Below, piece after piece: positions 26,237-34,153 of a stretch of 64,000 nt of DNA; within the stretch, counting starts at the first letter, position 1; each line of letters begins with the position of its first letter. Origin of the DNA: JAQVCM01 sp040403095 (GTDB lineage Bacteria; Bacteroidota; Bacteroidia; Flavobacteriales_D; Crocinitomicaceae). The DNA is taken from the NCBI GenBank assembly GCA_040403095.1, contig JBBALI010000006.1, forward strand, positions 1-64,000, read 5' to 3'. The notes under the pieces were generated by a model, which did no database searches, was not told the origin of the DNA, and worked only from the letters and a program-made list of their open reading frames with translations. Both the position numbers and the translations under genes were made by a program.

Positions 26237-26854
26237 ATGAAAATTTCTTCTACTAAAAAACTATTGTTATTCTCAATATTGCTATTATCTACCATTAACT
26301 CCTGTAATACTGGATGTAAGATAATACCGTTATCTTCAGCCGACAAATCATGGTTAGATTTTGCTGCTGTTAATGACACCATTACTTTTTCTAGTGAAAA
26401 AAATAATGTGGATACTTTTGTTGTAGTTGACAAGGATTTGTATTGGGGAAATTGTAATCGTTTTGAATTAGGAGACGGACAAAAACAAGTGGGAGAAACT
26501 GTTGTCCGAAAAATAGTAAATGGTAAGCTTAAAGTTTACAATGGAAGCTATAGAATATCATTTAATGGAATTAATTCAAATGATACGATTTCTAAAAGTT
26601 CAAAAGTTATATCCGTTCTTGATGCAGAAACTAAAGATTTCTTTGATTTTAATGAATTGACTGATACAATAATTTCAATCCCTACATTCAAAAAAAATTT
26701 TCGCGTTATATTTGTTTTTAAGGCAGGAAAAAAAACTAACCAATTGACAGATGTTTATCCTAAAATCGATGAATTCTACTGGAATAAAAAACTTGGTTTA
26801 ATAGCATATAAAAAAGAATCTGGAGAAATGTTTTATTACTCTAAAAAGTGGTAG
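26237..26854 (+). CDS. hypothetical lipoprotein, member of a family with a copy at 40609
   Basis: 205 residues with a lipobox signal (LLLSTINSC, Cys23). The mature part includes FSSEKNNVDTFVVVDKDLYW, then GNC, and the C-terminal pattern FYWNKKLGLIAYKKESGEMF. Both patterns recur in the lipoprotein at 40609-41196: FSNKNGLMDTIQIKDKNEW, then NNC, and FWTNKFGLSGYQLRNGEIY. The two are clearly related. The family is not one I can name. A lipid-anchored, mostly beta, envelope protein is the most that can be said. Confidence 0.7.
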   Translation: MKISSTKKLLLFSILLLSTINSCNTGCKIIPLSSADKSWLDFAAVNDTITFSSEKNNVDTFVVVDKDLYWGNCNRFELGDGQKQVGETVVRKIVNGKLKVYNGSYRISFNGINSNDTISKSSKVISVLDAETKDFFDFNELTDTIISIPTFKKNFRVIFVFKAGKKTNQLTDVYPKIDEFYWNKKLGLIAYKKESGEMFYYSKKW

Positions 26855-26914
26855 TGATAACTGTTGATTTACTGAACGATTAAAATTGGATTAAAAGGTA
26901 AAAACCAAATAAAC

Positions 26915-27499
26915 ATGAAAATAACATTTTTTATATCACTTTTGATTTTATTATTCAGTTGCTATAATGGAAACAAGGAGATTTTAGATATGGGAAAACA
27001 AATTTATATTAAAGATTCAAAATCTCTTTTAGATTTAGTAGCCTTATTTGATAGCACCTATATGGATTCGTGTAATGTTTTTCATATTAATATGTCAACC
27101 ACAACAGCCTTATTCATCCAAGAGTCAGAGATTGACCATTTATATGATTCTACCAAATTTAAAGAAATTAATCTCGAACAAGAAAAGATAATTAGGTTAA
27201 AAAAACCAAGACAAGATTTAGTAGGTATTTCCTATTTGAAAAATGTGTTTTTAGCCTTTGCAATTAATCAATCTAATCATTCAAGTTTAGATTTGTCACA
27301 TTTAGTTTATATAATAGACTCATCAAAGTTTAATTATATTTATAAATTCAATATATTGACTGAGAATGATTTAAAACAAAAAACCTTTAACGATTTTTCA
27401 ACTAATTGGGTATATTATATTGATAAAAATTGGGCTATTTCTACCGGGCTACTCGTTCATGATGGATCAGATTCGATTTGTAATTATTTAAAAAAATAG
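26915..27499 (+). CDS. hypothetical lipoprotein
   Basis: 194 residues. A short signal MKITFFISLLILLFSC carries a lipobox-like FSC (Cys16). The mature part is AT-rich in codon use, with no motif I recognise; it contains LDLSHLVYIIDSS and ends NYLKK. It is 60 bp after the previous lipoprotein gene and 1 bp before the next small gene, so these three are likely one transcript. An immunity or envelope-stress role is conceivable for such clusters, but nothing in the sequence shows it. Confidence 0.65.
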   Translation: MKITFFISLLILLFSCYNGNKEILDMGKQIYIKDSKSLLDLVALFDSTYMDSCNVFHINMSTTTALFIQESEIDHLYDSTKFKEINLEQEKIIRLKKPRQDLVGISYLKNVFLAFAINQSNHSSLDLSHLVYIIDSSKFNYIYKFNILTENDLKQKTFNDFSTNWVYYIDKNWAISTGLLVHDGSDSICNYLKK

Positions 27500-27500
27500 A

Positions 27501-27740
27501 ATGAATTTTATGTTTTTTTCACTTGCACTTTCTTTGGTGTTAGCTTTTATATCTCTTAACTATAAGATTTTTCCACGTTTTTTTCTTGTCTATTTACTAG
27601 TTTGTGGTCTGTTAACTATTGTTGTTTCAATTATTTATTATTTTAGAAAATTGGAAGCTTTGAGTGTACATTTTTTTTTAGTTGCAATACCAATTATTAT
27701 ATTCAGCAGTTTAAGTTTGAAAAATAAAAAATTTAGGTAA
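27501..27740 (+). CDS. hypothetical 79-residue membrane protein
   Basis: A small protein almost wholly hydrophobic, with three predicted membrane segments (FFSLALSLVLAFISL, FFLVYLLVCGLLTIVVSIIYYF, FFLVAIPIIIFSSLSL) and a basic C-terminus (KNKKFR). It starts one base after the stop of the previous gene, which supports it as a real translated gene. Function unknown. Confidence 0.6.
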   Translation: MNFMFFSLALSLVLAFISLNYKIFPRFFLVYLLVCGLLTIVVSIIYYFRKLEALSVHFFLVAIPIIIFSSLSLKNKKFR

Positions 27741-28055
27741 TCTGAACTACAAATAAGATTATTGTAAAGCGCATCCATCCCCTAGCCCCAATAAAAGCGG
27801 CATCTCCCAATCGGTATGGCAATCAGTCTGGGAATATAGCGGATAGCGGGAAATAGCTCCAGAAAAAAGGAAACATTTCAAGCATCAAAAAACGTTTTTC
27901 GATTATTTTTCACCAAACAAAATCCATTTTTAATCACACTAATTAATCTATAAGATCCGTTTAAAGCTGTCTTAAACTTCAAATAAAAATCAACCTAAAA
28001 AAAGAACCATTAAAATATCAAAAATAAATTGTATTTTCATGGCAAAATTTGAATC
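27741..28055. other. 315-bp intergenic region before the HU/SPOR gene
   Basis: No open frame of useful length. The left third (about 27768-27860) is richer in GC than its surroundings and holds the element described separately. The rest (27861-28055) is AT-rich, with no terminator and no full TAnnTTTG box. Confidence 0.7.
27775..27860 (+). ncRNA. candidate structured intergenic element (resembles Flavo-1)
   Basis: This stretch starts CCATCCCCTAGCCCC, passes AGCGGCATCTCCCA, an inner pairing TCCCA / TGGGA, and ends GGATAGCGGGAAATAGCTCC. From memory, intergenic elements with the framing words CCCCTAGCCCC and AGCGGGAAATAGCTCC recur in many Flavobacteriia genomes, and I associate them with the Flavo-1 RNA motif. 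I cannot check this here. The sequence shows directly a GC-rich, non-coding island with short internal pairings in an AT-rich setting. It may be a small RNA or the leader of the next gene. Strand is tentative. Confidence 0.45.
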
Positions 28056-29528
28056 ATGGACAAGTATATCAAGCAGGTTTTATTGGAGGAAAACACTATA
28101 ATTTTACCAAAATTAGGTGCGTTAACCGTTACAAGTATAAAAACTGGTGAAATGATGTTTTTGTCTTATTTGAATTACGACGATGGAAAACTGGCCAAAT
28201 TTGTTGCCGAAAAAGAAAATATCCCAGAAGACGAAGCGAGAGCAAAAATTAAAACTTTTGTAGACGAAATAAAAGAAAAAGTAGACAGCGGTCAAATTTA
28301 CAACTTGGGTAAATTGGGTCACTTTTTCAAAAAAAATGATGAAGTTTTCTTTGAAGATTATGCAGTTTATGAAGATCAAGAAGAAGAAACGGAAGATCAG
28401 ATAAAAATCATCGAAGTTGAAGTGCCAGATAAAGTGGCTCCAATTGCAGTTGAAACCAAAGAAGAAACTGTACCAGAAATTGTTGAATCTACTGTATTTG
28501 TTGAACCTGCTCCAGAAATTATTGAACCTGATGAAATTGTTGATTTAAAACCTGAAGAACCAGTTGCTAAATCTTTGGATGACATTCTAAATGCCCCTGC
28601 GCAAGAAATTATCGAAAAAGTGAAGGAAATTGAAACACCTGCTGTTCAAGAATCGATAGCAGTTGAAACAATTATTCCTGAAAACAAAATCGAGGAAGAA
28701 CCCAAAAAGCCTGTCGATGAACCAATAATTGAATTTTTAGATGTTCCTGCTACTGCGACGCCCGATCCTGTGGCAACTCGAACACCTTTAGCAGAAAAAG
28801 TGCAAGTTGAAAATTCTTACATACCAAAAAAGAATCCTTTAGTTAGCAAAGAAATAAAAGCAACCATTGCGCAAATTAAAGAGCCAAAAGAGGAAAGCAA
28901 GACCGAAACTAAAGTGGAAGTTAAGCCTGAAACCAAAGGAAAAGCAAATACTGTTGAAGCAAAACCTAAAAAAGAAAAAGTCGTCAAACCAGAGAAAAAA
29001 AGAGGCGCTTTCTTTTGGATTTTGATTGTACTTTTAGGCCTTGGATTTACTGGAGGAATCTTGACTTTCATTTTTTATGACCAAGTTAAAAAATACATTC
29101 CTTTCATTGACAATACTGAGACGAAAGAACAAAAACGTCTCAATTCTGATACGATAGAATCTTTGAATAACTCCGCGGAAGAATTAGAAGCTGCGGAAAG
29201 CGAAAGAATCAATGCTGAAAGTAATCCAGATACTCCCGTTGAAGAAGAAATTCCATCTCAAGTTATTCCCGTTGAAACAAATCAAAAACCTGAAAAAATG
29301 GAAACTGCGCCTATCGCCTCTTCAACGAATGGAAGTTATCACGTGATTGTTGGTGCCTTTTCTGTTCAAGCAAACGCAGAAAGATTTGCGCAAAAACAAG
29401 GTGGAAGTGCATCCGTTATTCCTCAAGGAAGCATGTATCTAGTGAGTTTGAGCTCATACGCAACGAGAGCCGAAGCAAATCAAGCGATGGATAATTTAGA
29501 TAAAGCCTGGATTTTGAAAAAAGACTAA
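28056..29528 (+). CDS. HU-CCDC81 and SPOR domain protein
   Basis: 490 residues in three parts. The N-terminal 105 residues form the HU-like CCDC81 pair of domains (LLEENTIILPKLGALTV; then IYNLGKLGHFFKKND). Residues about 110-310 are a long acidic, Pro/Glu/Lys-rich linker. One membrane segment (FFWILIVLLGLGFTGGILTF, about 325-344) leads to a Glu-rich periplasmic linker, then a C-terminal SPOR domain (YHVIVGAFSVQANAERFAQK) that binds denuded peptidoglycan at division sites. This order is typical of a Bacteroidota protein that could link a cytoplasmic partner with septal wall. Direct DNA binding by the HU part is possible but unproven. Confidence 0.85.
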   Translation: MDKYIKQVLLEENTIILPKLGALTVTSIKTGEMMFLSYLNYDDGKLAKFVAEKENIPEDEARAKIKTFVDEIKEKVDSGQIYNLGKLGHFFKKNDEVFFEDYAVYEDQEEETEDQIKIIEVEVPDKVAPIAVETKEETVPEIVESTVFVEPAPEIIEPDEIVDLKPEEPVAKSLDDILNAPAQEIIEKVKEIETPAVQESIAVETIIPENKIEEEPKKPVDEPIIEFLDVPATATPDPVATRTPLAEKVQVENSYIPKKNPLVSKEIKATIAQIKEPKEESKTETKVEVKPETKGKANTVEAKPKKEKVVKPEKKRGAFFWILIVLLGLGFTGGILTFIFYDQVKKYIPFIDNTETKEQKRLNSDTIESLNNSAEELEAAESERINAESNPDTPVEEEIPSQVIPVETNQKPEKMETAPIASSTNGSYHVIVGAFSVQANAERFAQKQGGSASVIPQGSMYLVSLSSYATRAEANQAMDNLDKAWILKKD

Positions 29529-29547
29529 AAACTTTGGATTGATTCTT

Positions 29548-30546
29548 TTATAATTTTTGAATCAAATCAATCAAACGGTTTGAATAACCTGCTTCATTGT
29601 CGTACCACCCGACGACTTTGACCATGTTTCCAATCACGCTAGTCAAAAGACTATCAAAGATGACGCTATGTGTATTCCCCACTATGTCGACTGAAACAAT
29701 CGGATCTTCTGTGTAACTCAAAATTCCTTTTAGGTTGGTTTTGGAAGCTTCCAAAAATGCAGCATTGATTTGCTCCACAGTCGGAGGATTTCTGACGATC
29801 ATCGTCAAATCAGTTAAACTTCCATCTGGCACAGGAACGCGCATTCCGCAACCACCCATTTTTCCTTCCAATTCAGGAAATATTTTGGTCAACGCTTTGG
29901 CAGCACCAGTTGAAGTTGGCACAATAGACAAAGCAGCTGCACGCGCACGGCGCAAATCTTTGTGCGGCGAATCATGCAAACGCTGATCGGTTGTATAACT
30001 GTGAATCGTCGTAATATATGCGCTTTCAATTTCTGCCAGTTGCATCAAAACTTGCACCAAAGGAGCAGCAGAATTGGTTGTACATGAAGCATTTGAAATA
30101 ATTAAATCACTGGAATCGATGATTGAATCATTTACGCCAAGTACAATGGTTTTGGTTTCATCCTGCGCAGGCGCTGACAAAATCACTTTTTTGACACTTC
30201 CTTTTAAGTGCGCTTTCGCTTTTTCTTTGGTTAAAAAAAGTCCTGTGGATTCCAACACATATTCAACACCGTAATCCGACCAAGGAATATTTGCAGGATC
30301 TTTTTCCTGTGTAAAAACAATTTTCTTTCCAGATTCGAAAACCAAGGCATTTCCTGAAATGGTAAAATTTTCTTTCAATCCGCCATGCACACTGTCATAT
30401 TTAAGTAAATGCGCCAAAGTCTCAATGGGAGCCAGATCATTTACGACCGCAACATTCAAATTCGGCTGTTGCAAACTCAATTTTGTAAAATATCTGCCTA
30501 TTCTACCAAAACCGTTTACCCCAATTATTTTATTTGAATTTGTCAT
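29548..30546 (-). CDS. gapA: glyceraldehyde-3-phosphate dehydrogenase, type I
   Basis: 332 residues. The NAD-binding fold starts GVNGFGRIGR (9-18). The active-site Cys is in SNASCTTNSAAPL (Cys155), with the partner His in TIHSYTTDQ and the conserved NEAGYSNR near the end. It interconverts glyceraldehyde-3-phosphate and 1,3-bisphosphoglycerate in glycolysis and gluconeogenesis in the cytoplasm. Length and ends are normal. It is a single gene with a good promoter upstream, convergent with the HU/SPOR gene and 19 bp from its stop. If there is another GAPDH in the genome, this could be the anabolic form; that cannot be told here. Confidence 0.96.
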   Translation of the reverse strand: MTNSNKIIGVNGFGRIGRYFTKLSLQQPNLNVAVVNDLAPIETLAHLLKYDSVHGGLKENFTISGNALVFESGKKIVFTQEKDPANIPWSDYGVEYVLESTGLFLTKEKAKAHLKGSVKKVILSAPAQDETKTIVLGVNDSIIDSSDLIISNASCTTNSAAPLVQVLMQLAEIESAYITTIHSYTTDQRLHDSPHKDLRRARAAALSIVPTSTGAAKALTKIFPELEGKMGGCGMRVPVPDGSLTDLTMIVRNPPTVEQINAAFLEASKTNLKGILSYTEDPIVSVDIVGNTHSVIFDSLLTSVIGNMVKVVGWYDNEAGYSNRLIDLIQKL

Positions 30547-30576
30547 TTACTGAATTTTGAAAGTCATATTTTTTTT

Positions 30577-30605
30577 CAAAAGTACAGTTTTAAGTAGATA
30601 TCAAA
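30577..30605 (-). promoter_or_regulatory. promoter of gapA (TTTG, 17 bp, TACTTTTG)
   Basis: On the minus strand TACTTTTG (30577-30584) fits the -7 consensus, and TTTG (30602-30605) lies 17 bp upstream as a -33 element. This is the most complete Bacteroidota-type promoter in the window. It ends 31 bp before the ATG. Confidence 0.65.
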
Positions 30606-30818
30606 ATAGAGAATCAAAGAAATCATATTAATCAAACCATAATTTGGAAATGAAACGCTTTTTTTTCAACAGAAAAGAGACTTTGGAAAACAGCTAAACA
30701 TCTATAAAGCCTAAAGTTGTATGATTTTCAAAAAAAACAAATCGAAAGAAAATTGTTGATATCTCAGCAGTCACAAAATCTAGGTTAAAATTGTCATTTT
30801 AAAACGATTTAAAAAAGC

Positions 30819-30826
30819 TAATTTTG
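30819..30826 (+). promoter_or_regulatory. candidate -7 box (TAATTTTG) for the transketolase gene
   Basis: TAATTTTG followed by CAAC, ending 10 bp before the ATG at 30837; a leader of only a few bases is implied. Confidence 0.5.
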
Positions 30827-30836
30827 CAACTGAAAA

Positions 30837-31694
30837 ATGATAAATCAAAATATGGAGACTTTAGAATTAGAAAAAATTGCTTCACAAGTAAGAAGAGACA
30901 TTTTAAGAATGGTTTCAGCAGTAAATTCAGGACACCCAGGAGGTTCATTGGGTTGCGCTGATTTCTTAACAGTCTTGTATTTTGACATCATGAATCACAA
31001 TGCTTCCAATTTTTCAATGGATGGATTAAATGAAGACATTTTCTTCTTGTCAAATGGACATATTTCACCAGTTTGGTACAGTGTTTTGGCTCGCAGCGGC
31101 TATTTTCCAACGAACGAATTGGGAACTTTTAGAAAATTAGGTTCTCGTTTGCAAGGTCATCCAAGCACTGACAAAAAATTGCCTGGCATCAGAATGGCTT
31201 CTGGATCTTTGGGTCAAGGACTTTCAGTGGCAGTTGGAACCGCAAATGCAAAAAAATTAAACAAGGATAAATCTTTGGTTTTCACGCTTCACGGTGACGG
31301 TGAATTGCAAGAAGGTCAAATTTGGGAAGCGTTGATGTATGCAGCGGCTAACAAAGTTGATAATTTAATTGCAACCATTGATTACAACGGAAGACAAATC
31401 GATGGAGACGTTGACGATGTGCTTTCTTTGGGAAATTTACATGCAAAATTCACCGCTTTTGGATGGGAAGTATTAGAAATGGATGGACACAACATCGACG
31501 AATTAAAAGCTACACTGCTCAAAGCGATTTCAATGACAGGAAATCAAAAACCAATCGTTATTATCATGAAAACCGAAATGGGTCAAGGAGTTGATTTCAT
31601 GATCGGAAGTCATAAATGGCATGGCGTTGCACCAAATCCTGAACAATTGGAAAATGCGCTAGGTCAATTGACTGAAACTTTAGGCGATTATTAA
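30837..31694 (+). CDS. transketolase, N-terminal subunit
   Basis: 285 residues covering only the thiamine-pyrophosphate-binding half of transketolase. GHPGGSLGCAD is near residue 33, ASGSLGQGLSVAVG is near 122, and the TPP/Mg motif runs GDGELQEGQIWEA...IDYNG. With the C-terminal subunit at 33138 it moves two-carbon units between sugar phosphates in the non-oxidative pentose phosphate pathway. Split transketolases are known in many bacteria and archaea. Here an unrelated VWA gene lies between the halves. A second ATG (30852) is a possible alternative start. Confidence 0.93.
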   Translation: MINQNMETLELEKIASQVRRDILRMVSAVNSGHPGGSLGCADFLTVLYFDIMNHNASNFSMDGLNEDIFFLSNGHISPVWYSVLARSGYFPTNELGTFRKLGSRLQGHPSTDKKLPGIRMASGSLGQGLSVAVGTANAKKLNKDKSLVFTLHGDGELQEGQIWEALMYAAANKVDNLIATIDYNGRQIDGDVDDVLSLGNLHAKFTAFGWEVLEMDGHNIDELKATLLKAISMTGNQKPIVIIMKTEMGQGVDFMIGSHKWHGVAPNPEQLENALGQLTETLGDY

Positions 31695-31774
31695 GCGAAT
31701 GATTTTTTTGGAACGATTCATGTATCTTTCAGATAATTAGTCGTTACAATAATATTCAAACCAACTGTAAAAGA

Positions 31775-33127
31775 TTGAAAAAACTATTTTTCATATTGAT
31801 GCTTCTAATTTCTGCTTCATCTTGGAGTCAGGAACGATTGACTAGAATACTCTTTATTCTAGACGCATCAAACAGTATGAATGCAAAATGGGGCGATCAA
31901 TCAAGAATCGAAGCTGCGAAAGAATTGCTTTCAAAAACGGTTGATAGTTTGGTTGGAACGCCCAATTTAGAAATCGCATTGCGTGTTTATGGACATCAAT
32001 CGCCCATCACGGCGACTTACCAAGATTGTTCTGATACTAAATTGGAAGTACCTTTTGCTAAAAACAATTACAGCGCAGTCAAAAGTAAATTGGCTTCTAT
32101 TTACGCCAAAGGAACAACGCCGATTGCGCGTTCATTAGAAGCCGCTGCAGAAGATTTTCCAGATATGAAATCCAGAAACATCATCATTTTGATAACTGAT
32201 GGTTTGGAAGCTTGTGACAACGACCCTTGCGTCATCGCTAAAAAATTGAAAGACAAAGAAATAAACGTAACACCTTTCGTAATTGGTCTTGGATTGGATT
32301 TATCTTACTTGGAAAAATTCAAATGCATTGGTGAATATGCTGAAGCGGAAACAAAATCTGCTTTCAAAAATGTATTGACAAGTATCGTTACCAAAACATT
32401 GGTGAATTGCACCACGCAAATCAATTTGAATGACATCAATGGAAAACCAATTGAAACTGACGTTACGATGTTTTTGTATCATGCAGGAACCAAGAATGTC
32501 AAATATACCTTGGTGCACACATTGAACAAATTAGGAAATCCTGATACATTGTTGATTGACCCTAATTTCAAATATGATTTGGTAGTCAATACTATTCCTA
32601 AAGTTGAAAAAAAGAACATCACCATTCAAAAAAACATCCACAACACGATAGTTGTTGACGCGCCACAAGGTTATATCAAAGTGCGATTACTGAATGCAAC
32701 CCGAGGTTTTACGGTTGAATCACGCATCATGCAAGCTGGAAAACCAACAACCTTGAATGTGCAACAAGCGAATGTTTCAGATAAATACATTGTTGGGAAA
32801 TATGACGTTGAAATACTCACGCTTCCAAGAATTTATACAACGATTGATGTAACCCAGAGTGCAACAGCAACGATTGACGTTCCAGCGCCGGGAACTTTAA
32901 ACTATAGATTGGCGGCACCCATGGCAGCGCAAATTTTCGTTTTAAATTCCGTAGGAGTTTGGGAGTGGGTTTGCAACTTAGATCCTACCGTCACCGCAGG
33001 AAATTGGAATTTACAAGCAGGAAATTACAAGGTTGTTTACAGACAAAAACAGCTAAAATCGACTGCTTTTACATTTGAAAAAGAATTTAAAATTTATTCA
33101 AACAAAACATATTCGTTGAATTTATAA
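31775..33127 (+). CDS. secreted von Willebrand factor A domain protein
   Basis: 450 residues from a TTG start, which gives a complete signal peptide (KKLFFILMLLISASSWSQ); the next ATG would cut it short. The VWA domain (about 24-205) has the MIDAS motif ILFILDASNSMNA (Asp-x-Ser-x-Ser) and LITDGLEACDNDPC. Cys pairs suggest disulfides. The last 230 residues are beta-rich and repetitive, like stacked Ig or carboxypeptidase-regulatory folds (GYIKVRLLNA, KYDVEILTLPRIYTTID). By family it binds a protein or metal-dependent ligand outside the cytoplasm. It lies 80 bp after one transketolase half and 10 bp before the other, so all three are probably one transcript. Confidence 0.85.
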   Translation: MKKLFFILMLLISASSWSQERLTRILFILDASNSMNAKWGDQSRIEAAKELLSKTVDSLVGTPNLEIALRVYGHQSPITATYQDCSDTKLEVPFAKNNYSAVKSKLASIYAKGTTPIARSLEAAAEDFPDMKSRNIIILITDGLEACDNDPCVIAKKLKDKEINVTPFVIGLGLDLSYLEKFKCIGEYAEAETKSAFKNVLTSIVTKTLVNCTTQINLNDINGKPIETDVTMFLYHAGTKNVKYTLVHTLNKLGNPDTLLIDPNFKYDLVVNTIPKVEKKNITIQKNIHNTIVVDAPQGYIKVRLLNATRGFTVESRIMQAGKPTTLNVQQANVSDKYIVGKYDVEILTLPRIYTTIDVTQSATATIDVPAPGTLNYRLAAPMAAQIFVLNSVGVWEWVCNLDPTVTAGNWNLQAGNYKVVYRQKQLKSTAFTFEKEFKIYSNKTYSLNL

Positions 33128-33137
33128 CTTAAAAAAA

Positions 33138-34091
33138 ATGATTGAATTTGAAATTTTCGGGAACAAAGATACCCGTTCAGGATTTGGAGAAGGATTACAA
33201 GAACTAGGTCAAAAAAATCCAAATGTTGTTGGACTTTGTGCTGATTTAATTGGCTCTTTGAAAATGGATGCTTTCAAAAAAGAAAATCCAGATCGCTTTT
33301 TTCAAACTGGTATTGCGGAAGCAAATATGATTGGAATTGCTGCAGGAATGACCATTGGAGGAAAAATTCCTTTTACTGGAACATTTGCTATTTTTTCAAC
33401 TGGAAGAGTGTATGATCAAATTCGTCAATCTGTCGCTTATTCTAACAAAAATGTAAAAATCTGTGCTTCTCACGCAGGATTGACCTTGGGTGAAGATGGC
33501 GCAACACACCAGGTTTTGGAGGACATTGGAATGATGAAAATGTTGCCAAACATGACGGTTGTCGTTCCTTGTGACTTCAATCAAACAAAACAAGCAACAA
33601 TTGCGATTGCAGACCATATAGGACCAGTTTATTTGAGATTTGGTCGTCCTGTAATGCCAATTTTCATCAAACCTGATGCAGAATTTGTGATTGGAAAAGC
33701 AGATGTTTTAATCGAAGGAACAGACGTTACAATCATTGCTTGCGGTCATATGGTTTGGAAATCGATTGAAGCGGCTAAAAAATTGGAAGCACAAGGAATT
33801 TCCGTGGAATTAATCAATATGCACACCATCAAACCTTTGGATGCAGCTGCAATTTTGAAATCGGTTTCAAAAACAAAATGCGTTGTGACTGCTGAAGAGC
33901 ACATGATCAATGGTGGTTTGGGAGATTCAGTAGCACAAGTTTTGACGAGAAATTTATTGGTACCACAAGAATTCGTTGGTGTCAATGATACTTTCGGTGA
34001 AAGCGGAAATCCAATGGAATTAATGACTAAATATGGCATCGACACTGACAATGTAGTTGAAGCAGCTTTGAAAGCGATTAGCCGTAAATAA
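33138..34091 (+). CDS. transketolase, C-terminal subunit
   Basis: 317 residues with the pyrimidine-binding half (VGLCADLIGSLKMDAF; the cofactor Glu in FQTGIAEANMIGIAAG; GEDGATHQVLEDIGMMK) and the C-terminal transketolase domain (VTIIACGHMVWKSIEAAKKL; TAEEHMINGGLGDSVA). It completes the enzyme begun at 30837. Its Glu is needed to activate TPP on the other subunit, so neither half should work alone. It ends at a strong terminator, which closes the three-gene unit. Confidence 0.93.
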   Translation: MIEFEIFGNKDTRSGFGEGLQELGQKNPNVVGLCADLIGSLKMDAFKKENPDRFFQTGIAEANMIGIAAGMTIGGKIPFTGTFAIFSTGRVYDQIRQSVAYSNKNVKICASHAGLTLGEDGATHQVLEDIGMMKMLPNMTVVVPCDFNQTKQATIAIADHIGPVYLRFGRPVMPIFIKPDAEFVIGKADVLIEGTDVTIIACGHMVWKSIEAAKKLEAQGISVELINMHTIKPLDAAAILKSVSKTKCVVTAEEHMINGGLGDSVAQVLTRNLLVPQEFVGVNDTFGESGNPMELMTKYGIDTDNVVEAALKAISRK

Positions 34092-34104
34092 TAACTTATA
34101 TTTG

Positions 34105-34137
34105 AACAGGAATCTGATTTTTCGGATTCCTGTTTTT
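34105..34137 (+). terminator. Rho-independent terminator of the transketolase unit
   Basis: A 10-bp stem (AACAGGAATC / GATTCCTGTT) extended by two pairs, loop of six, then five T. Confidence 0.88.
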
Positions 34138-34153
34138 ATTTAATCTTGTTTCG

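Noticed and set aside
30837..34091. Split transketolase as a frameshifted or broken gene
   Set aside because: Each half has its own start and stop and full domain content, and a complete unrelated gene lies between them. Natural two-subunit transketolases are known.
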